Below are positions 9,561-22,186 of a stretch of DNA of 64,000 nt, piece after piece. The first letter of the stretch is position 1; each line of letters begins with the position of its first letter. Under the pieces are notes generated by a model. The model did no database searches. It was given only the letters and a program-made list of their open reading frames with translations, and was not told the origin of the DNA. The position numbers and the translations under genes are program-made. Source of the stretch: Antedon mediterranea (taxonomy: Eukaryota; Echinodermata; Crinoidea; Comatulida; Antedonidae); the NCBI RefSeq assembly GCF_964355755.1, contig NC_092672.1:30750501-30814500 (forward strand), written 5' to 3'.

Positions 9561-12500
9561 AGCGGGATGCATGCTAGAGCGGGATATACATGTTTCGTTT
9601 ATATAGCCTAGATTTAATTGATATTTTTTAGGAACTAGATTATTTATGTGGATATTGTTTACTTAGTTAATAAATATTTATTAAATCATTAAATAATTTT
9701 TTTTTTGTATTTCACAGGTCTCGGAGAAGGACTCTGTCTTTTCAAAATGGCCATTTCTAAAACACGTTTAAATATCATATTAATTACTTATTAGGCATAA
9801 TGTTATATTAGGCATATAATAATTCCTCTATTTATATGTACTGTAATTAATATATTATATAGAGAATATACGTATGTCGTGTCTTTTATTATGCAAACAA
9901 TTACGTAAAACAGGACAATTTATTTAGTTGTACAAAAAATGATAAAAATATTGCTCAACTGGAACGATGTTATATCGGCGTCTAATCAAACTATATGCAT
10001 AGCACATATACAGCATCATGCTTTATGTTATTAATTCTGTTAAATATAAAAGTGTTGAGGCTTTAATATTTCCCTTTGTAGGTTTAACGATGCTTCTATA
10101 CCAGCCTTTCTTCGACCAGGGCTGGTTTAATAATACTAGTTTAAAAAAAACAACAACGAATAGAATCAAAATCATGTGAAGTTGAAACATCTGAGAACAA
10201 TTTTAACTACACACACTTTTTTTAAGTAGATAATCATGTGATCAATAATGTGTCAAACATGAGTTAGTGCGATTGTATTTTTGATGAATTAAAATAAAGG
10301 GCTATGGACATCTCTGAGTGAAGACATACACTTGCTCTGTATAATATTTAATTCCCAACAGTTGATCATTCTGCAAAAGAAATGTAAGTTTTAAAACGAG
10401 CTATGCAATATTTACATAAAGCTATTTACTTAAAGCAAGGAGTGACGCGTTAGATGTGAGAGGTTATCGCGTTTGGTAATCACCTTATCACGTATGATGT
10501 CAGCTAGTAGCTATTATTGTTAGCTATGTCATTTTTTTTTTATAAATATCTATTTACTCAAAGCAGGGAAAAGAGGCACGCATTAGCTATTCGAGAGGTT
10601 ATGGCGTTGGTTGATAACAACGTATGATTAGTTTTTAACAATGAACTACCGCATTATTAAAGGTGTATACTGAATATGTAACTTCCGATAGACTTGTTTA
10701 ACAAATGCATTGAATGTGCACGTTGAAAATAAGGTATCGATAGCGAATGCATCATATCAGACTGTTCTTTTAATATTTGTATTAATGATTTTTATAATTG
10801 TTAAAATATTGTAAGAATGATGTCGACTCAAACACTTGTTACTTGCAGAGACTGTGCTCATTTTAATAAAAATGTAATCATATAATAATATTTAGTATGG
10901 GTTCCAGACGAAGTTTTGACCTGATATTAGTAAAAAGATATATAATTTAGCGTATACTACTTGAGCTTTTAAACATCGAAACTCGAAATAACTACAGACT
11001 TGAGGCAAATCTAATAATATTATGAGAAAGAATTCGTTTTCATAGGAGTATTTTGCCCTAGCTATTGGCGTGTCCTCTAAGTGTTCCTGTGTGGTGATAA
11101 TCATGGGTGTAATTTTCCTGAGAATTTATTTATTCGTTTTTTTCTTAGAAAATGGAAAGACTTTGAATAGGTCCGTTTGCTTTGCTGCTTTTTTGCCTTA
11201 GTCATACACAACACTAAGCACATTTTTTCATCTCGTTGTATACGGTACAGAGAGGCCCTGTGATTATTGTTATATTAAATAAATTGAATGCATGTTGTAT
11301 GGAACCTAAATATTACTATTTTATAGTAATATTACAATTATAAATAGAAAATAAAAGTGTATCTAAAAAAATAATACACTTGTTGTATGCGCAACATAAT
11401 AACCGTAAAATCGGCAAAACTGAATACCCAGAACGAAACAAGAAAATAGCCGCAAACGAAGTACTGTACAAAATAAAAGACACTAGCCGACAATGTTTTG
11501 TTAAGTAGCCTAACCGTATCTGGTTATACATTTCTAACTATATTTCCGTGACAGATTAGTAAGATTTAGTTAGGCAATTGTATTTACGGGACCTGAGTAA
11601 TTATTATAGGGTATTTTGTAAACATTCATTATGTAGCCTAAGTTGATGATTATCCTAAGAGAGTCTAAATTACTGTTATGTACAGTATAACAGAGAGTTT
11701 GTACGAGTGTTTGCTTTGCTATAATACTACGCTATTGAGTATCAACATGACCGTACTAAAAGGTTTTAAACTATGAAAAATAAGCTCCCAAGATGAAGAT
11801 TGGGTTGGGACGGGGACTTAATGTGATGTGGGGTATCAATATGACCACAATTGTTCTACTGGGAAGGTTTTAAACTACATTTGAAACCTCAACTAACTAA
11901 ATCCCTGAGCAAAAAAAAAAAAACAATGATAAAGACAAGATAGATTGTATTGTATATGTAGAACTGGCCATTTTTATATATCGACGCCTTGGCTAAATTG
12001 CGATTCGCTTTACTGACAACAAGCATCCTGTAGGCCTATTCTACTGTCCCGAATCAGATATTAATAGGTAAGGTATTATTATTATTATTAAATCTACCAT
12101 TATTTTGCTCATTTAAATTACAGATATGGGTTAAGATAGATGAATGTACAATATGCATTCTGGAAAGTCAAAAGAAATATATCCAACTGACGTTTAAAAT
12201 AAAGCTGATATATTATAGCGATATTTTTGCTTTTTGACAATCCGCCAGGATAGTGTCTTGCGTTTTTCTATGCTTGTTTTTGTTTTATGTAATTTATGCT
12301 TTTTGTATTATTGTTTTTACTTTTCTGGATAATAAATGAATATGAATATAGCTACTGTCTAAATTTACTGAGAAAGAAGGATGCGGTAGTTTATGGCGTG
12401 GGTTGATTGTTCGATACGTATGAGAAGATTATAACAATAAAGTATGTTAATATAGACTAGATGTATATACTGTATTACTAAGCAACACAACCATAATTCA

Positions 12501-13287
12501 AATAAACGGTATTACTTTCGGTAGGCCTTTTATTAACCTTTGGACACACAAGTAGTATAACTATCTAGAATATGATTGGTACATCTGTAATCATCACGAT
12601 TTCATTGTTTATTGTTCGAATGTTTTGTGTTAAAGGCACACAGAATCCCAGGTCACGTTCAGCTTACAACAAAAATTGCAGGGAACATAACATGACGATA
12701 AACAAGATATAAAATAATAGAAAAGGCACTAAAAGATGGACTAATTAGAATATTAAATCTGTCTAAGATTACAACTTAATTGATCTGGTCTTTAAAATTG
12801 AGAAGAATTTAACATTTTAATTAGCAATAAAGATTTCACCATTGAAAACTGTCATGGCAGAAAAAGTACATAATACATATTATAATTATGATTTTTGCCT
12901 TGCCTCACAGAATAAAAAATGTCAAAATTAGTATTACGCAATGAAAGGAGATAACGCAAAAAAATGAAAGTGTGAAATAAAAAAATAAAAAAAAATTGCA
13001 AAAACCAAACCAACCAAATGAAAAGCAGTACGGTAGTACGATAGTTCATTGCTTGGCCGTACTCTAAGTAAGTATAGGCCAACATTTAGTGGGTAGTGGT
13101 CACCTCGTACCCAAACCAACTCGTACCCATTACATTTGTTGTGAAGCTGGTAAAGTAAATGTGCGAGCCCGTTTAAAGTAGTTTCGGAGCATTTTAATAG
13201 TGCGAACCCCTCTAATTGGTTGCGGAGCTCTTTAATTGTGCAACCCTTTTGAACTTCGGGCTCTTTGGGGTTTTTTTTTCTTCTTTT
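9561..13287. other. Non-coding paralogous block (left copy)
   Basis: No supported exon is present. Large parts match 32260-34010 in the same order (for example CAACTGGAACGATGTTATATCG, the CACGTATGATGTCAGCTAGTAGC segment, and the GCACACAGAATCCCAGGTCACG segment), showing an old segmental duplication. The open frames here are short, lack recognised motifs and are not conserved between the two copies. Confidence 0.6.
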
Positions 13288-13994
13288 GAGTCGCGTGGAC
13301 GCGACTCTATAGTTCACTATGTCGGTCGGTCGGTCGGTCTGTCTGTCGGTCCGGTATCACTATGCGTTTTATCGCTTTCTGACCTTATCATCAGTTTAAT
13401 CTAGCTAAGTCAATTTTTCACAGTATATTCCTTATGGCCAGGAATCGATGTGGTTATGTTTTCACGGTGCGCAATAAAAAATGACGCGGTCTACGCACGA
13501 TTTAACGAAATCACGTTTGTAATCATATCTTCACAACCATGAATCACAATTAAATAAAATTTGGTACTCATAAATTTCAGGGCATAAATCATCATATGGC
13601 AATACAATTACGTGCGTAGCGCATGTAACGCATGCTTACGCGCGCTTAACATTTTCAAAAATTTGTTTTCGATGAAATAAGAGTACGTTTCAGTCAATTT
13701 TAAGCGTTTACAGAATTGCCAGGAGAGCGCAGATTTTGCGCGCACACTGCGCGTTAAATTTTATTGCGCACTCTTATTGCCCGATTTCTGTTTTCTTGAC
13801 TTACTTTTCATCAACTCGAAATTACGTTATATGAGCACGTCAAAAGTGACAGGCTACGCACGTGTAAATTAAAAAAATGTTTTTAAACATTTCAACATTT
13901 TTAAACATGTTCAGTAATTTCGGTCAGTTGGTAGGTTGGTCGGTCGGTCGGTAAACACTAATAAGCACGCGACTGCAGCCATCTATATGGGCTT
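13288..13994 (+). mobile_element. Insertion element with (CGGT)n tracts and a terminal hairpin
   Basis: It begins with the hairpin GAGTCGCG-TGGA-CGCGACTC (13288-13307), followed by TATAGTTCACTATG and a (GTCG)n tract. A second CGGT tract lies near the right end (13938-13952), followed by AGCACGCGACTGCAGCC. The paralogous site near 34005-34030 lacks it. TTTCTTCT stands on both sides (about 13279-13286 and 13996-14003), a possible 8-bp target duplication. Related pieces are at 24546-24625 and, inverted, at 57240-57362. No protein is encoded. Confidence 0.65.
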
Positions 13995-14957
13995 GTTTCT
14001 TCTCGTTTATATCCTGCTTTACAGTTACGAGTCACTACAACATCATAAGCCAGGTGCCTCTAAAAAATACTTGTTTTGTTATTTAATATTTGGTGTTACG
14101 AGAGATTATATTATGACAGTAGCAAATGGAAGCAAAAAGAAAGACAAAAAAAATGCAACAAAGCCTATATGTATTACTATATTTTATTAATAATAATTAT
14201 TAAGTAATACAAATATAGACTAATCTACTTCAAAATAATATGGTGTCACAGGTCTACATGGAAAACGTTTAACTTTAAGTTAATATAATTGAATAAAAAC
14301 ATAACGCTGCAAAAAATTAGGCCCTAAATGAAACTGCTAATAATAAAAAAGAAACAAAGTCTGTTTCTATATTTATAAAATCTAGTATAGATCAAAACAG
14401 AATATACTGTATAGAATATGACACTATTTAGCAATAATACGTTTAATAAACTTAGAAGAAACTTTAAACAAATAGCTTAATCCACATCGTACCAGTACAC
14501 CTTGCCAACAAACAATTATTGTAATTAACTTAATATACAATGCAAGTACACCAAACTCAATCTACTATCAAAATCACAAGTTGCAATTATCTAAGCATAC
14601 TTAGACACTAATTGTTTTACGTATAAAAAAAATACAAATTTTTCAAATTTAATTTTAGAATTTACATTATATTCAAACTATTAAAATTGAGGTATAGTTT
14701 AAAAACCAACTGTACGATCGATTTATCGGCAATAAGGTAATAATATGGTTTCTTTGGTCTGTATTCCAATGATTGGTTGAAATCAATTGGTTCTTTCAAT
14801 GTTGTTATTGTACTAAATTTATACCTTAAATATGTGTAATATATCTACCAGTTTGAGCAGCAGTTTTAACGTTTTCTAACATTTCTTGAAATTACCATAT
14901 TTGTCAAAAGTTAGCTTTGTAGGCATTGAAAATGGTTTCATTAGTTTTGTACATAAT
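13995..14957. other. 3' flank of copy A
   Basis: This is non-coding and aligns with 34020-34910 beside copy B (shared CTTTACAGTTACGAG, AACAAAGTCTGTTTCTATATTTATAAAATC, CGATTTATCGGCAATAAGG). It may contain the 3' UTR of the minus-strand TIR gene. Confidence 0.55.
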
Positions 14958-15775
14958 TAAGTCACATTTGATGCCTGCATGTATGTCTATCATTGCATTA
15001 AGTCACATTTGATGCCTGCATGTATGTCTATCATTGCATTAAGTCACATTTGATGCCTGCATGTATGTCTATCATTGCATTAAGTCACATTGGATGCCTG
15101 CATGTATGTCTATCATTGCATTAAGTCACATTTGATGCCTGCATGTATGTCTATCATTGCATTAAGTCACATTTGATGCATGCATGTATGTCTATCATTG
15201 CATTAAGTCACATTGGATGCCTGCATGTATGTCTATCATTGCATTAAGTCACATTTGATGCCTGCATGTATGTCTATCATTGCATTAAGTCACATTTGAT
15301 GCCTGCATGTATGTCTATCATTGCATTAAGTCACATTGGATGCCTGCATGTATGTCTATCATTGCATTAAGTCACATTTGATGCCTGCATGTATGTCTAT
15401 CATTGCATTAAGTCACATTTGATGCCTGCATGTATGTCTATCATTGCATTAAGTCACATTGGATGCCTGCATGTATGTCTATCATTGCATTAAGTCACAT
15501 TTGATGCCTGCATGTATGTCTATCATTGCATTAAGTCACATTGGATGCCTGCATGTATGTCTATCATTGCATTAAGTCACATTTGATGCCTGCATGTATG
15601 TCTATCATTGCATTAAGTCACATTTGATGCCTGCATGTATGTCTATCATTGCATTAAGTCACATTGGATGCCTGCATGTATGTCTATCATTGCATTAAGT
15701 CACATTTGATGCCTGCATGTATGTCTATCATTGCATTAAGTCACATTGGATGCCTGCATGTATGTCTATCATTGC
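14958..15775. repeat. 41-bp minisatellite, about 20 copies, just 3' of the copy A stop codon
   Basis: The unit is AAGTCACATTTGATGCCTGC plus ATGTATGTCTATCATTGCATT, strictly 41 bp. One site varies T/G (CACATTTG or CACATTGG) and the order reads TTTG TTG TTG TTG TG TTG TG, i.e. higher-order units of three and two. One copy has GATGCATG instead of GATGCCTG. Copy B has a single unit at 34911-34949 in the same place, so the array grew from one unit in the predicted 3' UTR. It is not CRISPR: copies are contiguous without spacers. Confidence 0.95.
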
Positions 15776-15800
15776 TGATTGTCGGTATCAACCTGGAGCG

Positions 15801-17692
15801 TCACACTTGATTCTGAAAAAGAGAAAAACCGAGAATATATACTTGTATCCATAAATTTATATACTATAGGCTACAATGAATCTAAAATATATCTGTATTA
15901 TATCTATTTTTTTTAATATCGTCATTGTAAACATTGTCAATATCATGAAAATGAGAACCAAGTAAAATTTAATAGAGAAAACGAAAAATGATATATGATA
16001 TAATAAAACTAATAAATTACAAATTGGTTACCAGTTATAAACTAATGGTATCTCTTTTTTTTTTACACACAACACAATGTCAGCAGCACCAGTAAAGCAT
16101 GCATTGTTATTGTTCTTTATTACAAAACATGACATGTACATTTCCTATTAAATGTAGTAATGCTAAGATAATTTAATAAACCAAATAAAATTACTCCTTA
16201 CATTTTCCAGCTCTTCAATATTCCTAATCAAGGTGTTGATATTTTCCTCATATTTTAATGTTTTTAAAAAATCAATATAAAATCTACCAGCAATCAATTG
16301 CTGGATTAGTGAATCCCTTTTCGTTTCATATGACTCCATTTTCAAAGGAATGAACGTTTTGCCGTGCTCCAAAATTCTGTCACATTCTGAATTGTCAAAA
16401 AAAAAAGATTTGATAAACAAATTAACATGAAAAATTGATGATAGTCATTTCTATGAATTTTCTTTATCTTTCTTTTCATTGAAACCCCATTTTTTTCAGT
16501 CATCATAGAAAAGAAAATTAAAATGTCTGTATTAGAGAATGTGTTTGTTACTCTGCTACCTGTAATAAGTTTGTATTTACCGAATTCCCAGTATTCGCTT
16601 TCTTCGTAGGCTTTCGATGTACACAATAGAACTATGCTTGAGTCGCATATAGCTTTATCTAGAGATTGAGACATACGTCCAGACATGGTTCTTTTATCAA
16701 TACAGATTTTATGTGTATCTTTCAACCTCTTCTTTAAGCTATTATCAATTAATCCGACAGTCCTAAAAGTGGAAACTTCCGTTAAATATTTATTGTCCCC
16801 CAAAAACATGATAATTTGACTTTCAATAGGCCAAAGTTAATCACTTAAATAAATAAAAACAAAATAAAAAATGTTTTCACTTAAATAATGACAAAACAAA
16901 CGGTTAAATTTAACCAAAAACCCATTGTCTGACAGACAATTAATTTATCTATTTTTGGCTTTAAATTACATTTTTTTCCTTCAGGTAAATCGTTTTTTTT
17001 TTTTTTTGTTGGCGTTTCAATTTTTGGTCACAAAGTGAATAACTATTATTTAACATTAAAATAGCATATTAAAAAAAAAAATGTAAGAAAATGTATTTTT
17101 GATAGGGACAGTATATCTTTAAGAATATCTGGAGCAATAATTGTGGAATTAAAAAAATATGGAGTTTGAAGGATGGTATTTTCCTAAATTTTTTTGGTAT
17201 TAGAAAAAAAATGTCAATAAATTCAGTCAAATAAAGTAAAAAACGATCAACAGTTATTCTCTTACATCTGCTACAAATAATATTATATGTTTTGACAATT
17301 ACAAAATTAATACAAAAATGCACTTGCCCACTCTGGTTGTGACTGTAGCTAATCAATATTTGCTTCTGAAAGCAATGAAACAACTCGAATTATGAAACTT
17401 GTAATTTAAATAATATTAATATACGATTATTACAAATTACAAAAAAATATTGTACGTATATTTCTACCTTTTGTTTTGTTTTCAACATTTCAGGCTGTTC
17501 TTTGCTTGTACTCACTGAAATAAAATTTTTTTTTTTTAAACTGCATTCCACTAGAGCACAGATGCAAAAACGAAAAAGTGCATGGGTGTGAAATATTCTA
17601 CGTATACTTTACAGTTCTAATTTCTTTTCTTTCTATATCATTAATATATTTACCTCGTGTTCTTTTCTGTTTTGAAGTAGATTGTCCAGAGT
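15801..17692 (-). CDS. TIR half of DED-TIR gene, copy A
   Basis: Exons on the minus strand, 5' to 3': 17654-17692 (DSGQSTSKQKRTR), 17468-17514, 17328-17365 (KQILISYSHNQ, TIR strand A), 16581-16762 (KICIDKRTMSGRM, then SSIVLLCTSKAYEESEYWEF), 16202-16386 (ECDRIL...FIPLKMESY...FYIDF) and 15801-15812 (Asn-Gln-Val-stop). Phases run 1-1, 1-0, 0-2, 2-1, 1-0 without a break. The first TIR intron needs a GC donor (GG|GCAAGT), which alone restores phase 2. W-x-x-E (WEFE) has its Glu formed across the 16581/16386 junction; known NAD-cleaving TIR domains use a glutamate at this place. The 3' UTR contains the 41-bp minisatellite. Linkage to the DED exon at 19313-19873 is expected but not proven. Confidence 0.75.
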
Positions 17693-17875
17693 CTTAAAAT
17701 AATATAATAAAATATAGTAATAATATTATTATATAAATTTATAATATTATTATATTATAGCGTCATTCCAACGATCATTGCTCATAGCGCTGTGGACTTT
17801 GATGTTACAATTTTCAAAAAAATACTTCTCCACGTCATGTCAGTGCTGCCAATTCTAGCGTCCATTCGTCTTATC

Positions 17876-18020
17876 TGTCCACGACAGTGAATGTGTGAGC
17901 TAGTACACCGGGGCAACGCTCTACTCGTCTCGAAAGACGTACTAGGTCATTTAAAGTGCACACGAGCATTTTGTGTACTCTGGACCTACGATTTATAGTA
18001 TTTATCGGAGACGACGTAAA
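17876..18020 (-). mobile_element. SINE fragment, inverted
   Basis: The reverse complement matches the middle of the SINE at 495-832 (AAATCGTAGGTCCAG..., GCTCGTGTGCACTTTAAATGACC). Both ends of the family consensus are missing. Confidence 0.65.
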
Positions 18021-18191
18021 CATTATTAATTTAATTTTTTTAATTAAAAAAATTATTATCCGAGAAGACAAGATAAATGAATACTTAACATGATTAATAC
18101 ATTTTTCAGTAATAGTAAGCCTTTAGCAAACTAATAGAGTATTTTTGTTTACATTTTCAATTTTAAAATTTGAAGAATAAATATTTTCAAC

Positions 18192-18257
18192 CTGAGTTAC
18201 CATCGTTGTCTGAGGTCGTTAACCTCTGTCTTTTCCGGGTTCCTTTTGATGCAGATG
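18192..18257 (-). CDS. Linker exon of copy A (KRQR type)
   Basis: TATAG acceptor at 18258-18262 and GTTGAA donor. The 66-nt phase 1-1 frame reads ASASKGTRKRQRLTTSDNDG then NS. It matches the SK-x-TRKRK plus acidic/Ser exon type found in copies B, C and D. It should splice to 17654-17692. A decayed sister exon lies at about 18500-18535 (TGARKRKS then stop). No catalytic role is expected: such exons make a charged, probably disordered linker with an NLS-like basic cluster. Confidence 0.65.
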
Positions 18258-19312
18258 CTATAATAAAAAAAAGTATATATTTCTTTTTATACAGTATGGT
18301 TGTACATTATAAGAGCCTACAAAAACATATTAAAGCTACATTTTGTTTATAATTAATAATAGTTTTGTCCAAAAAATAAAAATTTAGAGATTTGACTGTT
18401 CATTTCTATCAAATCAGTAACAAGCATTAAATGTTTTATAATTTTTGTAACAATTTTACAGGCTTTCAGTTACTTATATTATCTTCTACAATAATTAACT
18501 CTTTCTTTTTCGAGCTCCTGTTAGAGTAGAAACTTGATTAGTAATATAATTAAAATAATAATAAATGAGTAAATAGTATATAAATAATGAATGTTTATGA
18601 GTGTAATGTTACAACTAATGAGGTGAATGATGAAATGTTATATTAATATATAACCTTAATATTGCACGACATGTACCCACAATCGTTCTATGAAATGACA
18701 GGAATTTCTTTAGGTGTTATATAATACAGTTTATACACGTTTACACTTATTGTAAGGTCTTACAACAATATATATTATGCAATGTATATATTATCATATA
18801 GGTTGACATAAATAGTACGATAATTAATTACGGGTAAAGTTTTAATTTCTCAATGTTAAATTTTAATTTGTTTTATTTTTAAATAACATGTTAACCTTTA
18901 GAAACAAATTTCATATTTTTTAAACATGTTAACGTAATATGCCGAAATAAATAAATAAATCTGAGTCTTAATATGAAAAGCTGTGTGTGAATACAAAGTT
19001 AAAAAAGTTAATTACAAAAAAAAAAGAGTTGACATATATCTAGTATACATATTTTTTTTTTTAATATATAATAGTTCAAGTTTAATTGCAATGAACTTTG
19101 GATGTGAAAACAGAATCAGTGTGTTTTCATGAAATATTGGAGACCAAGATACACATAATCAGAAACTTTGAGGGTATGGTATGGGATATTTCCATCTTGA
19201 CTTTATCATGCCTTTTTTTACTGTCCGTCTAATCTGTTTTACATGTTTGTATACAATGTATTTAAATTAGAAATGCAATTGTTTTATTTACAATGTTATT
19301 ATAAAGACATAC

Positions 19313-19873
19313 CGTTTGTGTTTGCAAAAAAATCTCTTTTGCATCTTCGTCAAGAATCTTTGCAAAATGCTTCATTTTCTCTATGTCACCCTCTTCTACA
19401 TCGTTATTACCTTCCAGCATAAATACCAAATCCCACTTATTTTTAAAATCAGCAGGATTTAAACCATAGTGACCGGGCATCGTTGCTAATAAATCAGTCG
19501 TATTTGAGCGTAAAGCTTTGAAGAGATTTTTTCGATATTCTGATATTGGTTTACCTCTTGTAAAATTGTAGTTTTTGTTGTTGTTTTTATGTTTTTGTTT
19601 GAACTTCTGTATAATCTGTAAAGCGCGCGTCTCTTTTGTTACTTCTGCAATGTCTACTAATATTTCTACATCTGTACAGGATGCATCATTAGGCTCGTAC
19701 GAAATATAACCCATGTCTGTGAGTTGATTAAATAAATCGTGTCCTGTGACAATTCGTCTGCTTAACAGTTCTCCAGTACAGTGATCGTATAGTAGAAGTC
19801 TTAGCCAAAACAATTTTTCACCTGTATATATTTTACTTATATCTGCAAGTAATCCTGGAAATTCGAATGACAT
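19313..19873 (-). CDS. DED-like first coding exon of copy A
   Basis: ATG at 19873 lies three bases after a TTATTCTAG acceptor in good context (AAAATGT), so a 5' UTR intron is likely. The 187-codon exon has a death-effector-like helical region near residues 15-75 (LFWLRLLLYDHCTGELLSRR, GHDLFNQLTDMGYI), a basic KQKHKNNNKN linker, and a second helical part ending EIFLQTQT before a GTATGT donor. It aligns in layout with the DED exons of copies B and C but is divergent. Its donor is phase 0 whereas the next recognised exon (18257) needs phase 1, so either an exon was missed or the copy is broken. Confidence 0.6.
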
Positions 19874-20640
19874 TTTCTAGAATAACGAAAACAAATTGAA
19901 AACAATATTTTACTTCAATTAATAACACGGGGCTTATGTGTATTATTTTTCCAATGACATTAAAATGCTAACTTGTATTGGTATGTTCGAACAATAAATT
20001 TATGATTTGTTTGTTACCAGTTATCGTTAATTATAAGTTCCTGGTAAATTCATTTTCTCAAAGCATTAAATTTTTATTATTACTGCATTATTTCTATTGC
20101 TAGTATTGTTATTATTATCGTTACAATTATTATGATACATTTTACTGATTTTATTTGTTTATTTATTTACTTTTTTATTTCAAATTTATTCATTTAAAGG
20201 GGCTTTGTGTCTAAAGCTTTTGCTTATAGGTTATTCTATTCAAAACTTCAAATAATTTTGTATTTATTTTGTATTTAATAATATTCAAAAATATAATTAT
20301 TATATAATTATGTATAATATGAGATTGTGAATAAAGTAATATATTATAATATATTATATAGAACTATCATAAAAATAGAACGCATCCCATCTGCCCTACT
20401 GCTTCTAAAATTTTACCTAAGTTGTAAACATGTTATAATAATAATTCAGGTATATTTATTGTCCAAAAACGATCAATGATACAAATAGCCAAAAGGCTGA
20501 AACCGTAACATTTTACATTAAAAAGGTTAAAATGTATAAGAAAATGTATATATGTAAAAATATATAAAATTAAATATAAAAACAGTAAACGACATTCATA
20601 TAATTTAACTGAGTTAAAATAAAATCTAATCATTAAGGAG
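19874..20640. other. AT-rich non-coding stretch
   Basis: This is the upstream flank of the copy A DED exon. Nothing recognisable was found; the TTATTATTA and ATATTATA runs are simple low-complexity sequence. Confidence 0.5.
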
Positions 20641-20649
20641 TCTGATTAG

Positions 20650-21230
20650 GGCTGGAATAGCTGACTTGCGGCGTCTCTCAGTACGACAAAATATATGTGG
20701 TATAAACACATACCAAGTCATCTAAAGGAGCATTGCATTTACGTAAAATATACAAAATGAAAATGTTACGGGAGGCCCTAGATATAATATCAGCAACATG
20801 GGAATCACATTTCAAGTCGCTCTGCAAAGTTACGCCCATTACCCAAATCGGACCTAGGAACAGTAACATAGCTAACATGCAAGAAGTGAACAACCATAAC
20901 CATTTCGATGGTATCGGAAGCATGATTATTAGTGCACCGGAGTTCAAACTCACTAAGTATACATTGCATAGAGCTGAATAACTACCTTTTTTAACAATCC
21001 AATGGTAAGGTCGTCAACATATTTCCATCGCCTGCTGTTTCCCTCACAAGCATCAATGAGGGTGAGAAAGAGCACAGGCTCCCCAACCTCGTACATTGCG
21101 GTACCCCACAAGTAATTTGACGTGTAGATGATATATTAGTGCCAATTTTGGAATTAATAACTCTATTAGAAAGGAAAATGCAGACAATGGGTGTGATTGA
21201 CGGTTTAGACACCAATGGAAATCATCTTAT
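20650..21230 (-). pseudogene. Non-LTR retrotransposon RT remnant
   Basis: Two shifted minus-strand frames carry parts of a LINE reverse transcriptase: 21215-20991 has STRQITCGVPQCTRLGSL (the VPQGxxLGP motif, decayed), and 20953-20678 has GVTLQSDLKCDSHVADIISR and PLDDLVCVYTTYI, the typical post-palm region. The Y/FxDD box is degenerate. No ends were found. It is an old fragment with no coding capacity. Confidence 0.75.
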
Positions 21231-22186
21231 AAATCAAAACAGTGTGGCCAACGCTTTGGCGAAATATATAGCACAAACATTGACGTTATATATTATTGAA
21301 AAGTTATAATGTGTATGCATTGTAGTCCCTTCGACGAATAAACAATAATTTTTTCTAAAAGTTTAATCCCATGCATTGGTTTATATTATATTACTGCAAA
21401 TTGTGTTTTAATAACCGTATGATACACGTTAGGCCTAAATGTTTAGACGTCCATACGCCTAAGTTCTAAGCGTCCGTAGTAAAATAAATATTAGGTTGGA
21501 TATAACCGCATGTAGTTAGACTGGATTTCAGATTTTATTACACAAAGGTCAAAATATAGATGGGCCTAATATAGAATTAATAATTTAAAGGTTTACACAC
21601 AATGCTTACGGTAAATTTAATACTGTCTCACAATCTCAATCCACCGACTTTGTTCAGGATACAGACTTAAACCATACAGTATCGTGTTTTTTGTTGTAAA
21701 ATGGCGTGTCTACCCAGAATCCTCATGAATATGTAATAGAATAAATGATGTATTGTCATGACCCACTTCCGTTTAATTCAATTGGAAATTCCAATATGAC
21801 AAATATAGGCAACTGCTTTGGACAAAAGACTACTACTACTACTATCTTTATCTCGTTTTATACGGTACAGAGATAAAGCAAAGCGGCCGATTGAGTGAAA
21901 CCAAAGCGACTTAGGTAAACAGTAGCTTCAGCGGCATGGAAATGGAAATTATATTGCGCTCCTTTTGTCCTCGTTATACATAATCATACAATGCTCCTAA
22001 AATAGTGCGCCCTCGCGCTGAGAAAGTGTTTGGGAAATCGTGCAAGCGATTGATTTTGACCTGGCAATGTGAGTCTGGAGTCTCATAGATATAGGTTTAT
22101 TCACTAATAATTTAATTTGTTGAATTAATTACTTGTATAATATTAATATACAATTGATAATTTTCGCTTTAGATGAAAAAAAAAGT
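21231..22186. other. Non-coding block shared with 26940-27046 plus 32075-32275
   Basis: No gene is visible. 21600-21840 reads continuously through sequence that in the second copy is interrupted by a LINE (27047-28342) and an LTR element (28402-32069), so it serves as the empty-site reference for both insertions (shared AAACCATACAGTATCGT, ATGACCCACTTCCGTTTAATTC). Confidence 0.6.

Noticed and set aside
12852-13317. Overlapping minus-strand frames as a membrane protein gene
   Set aside because: They are low-complexity Phe/Leu-rich, and the paralogous sequence near 33660-34010 does not keep the frames.
14958-15775. CRISPR-like regular repeats
   Set aside because: Units are contiguous with no spacers, in an animal genome beside intron-bearing genes; this is a minisatellite.
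20733-20981. Plus-strand gene of 82 codons
   Set aside because: It is the opposite-strand shadow of a LINE reverse transcriptase fragment.
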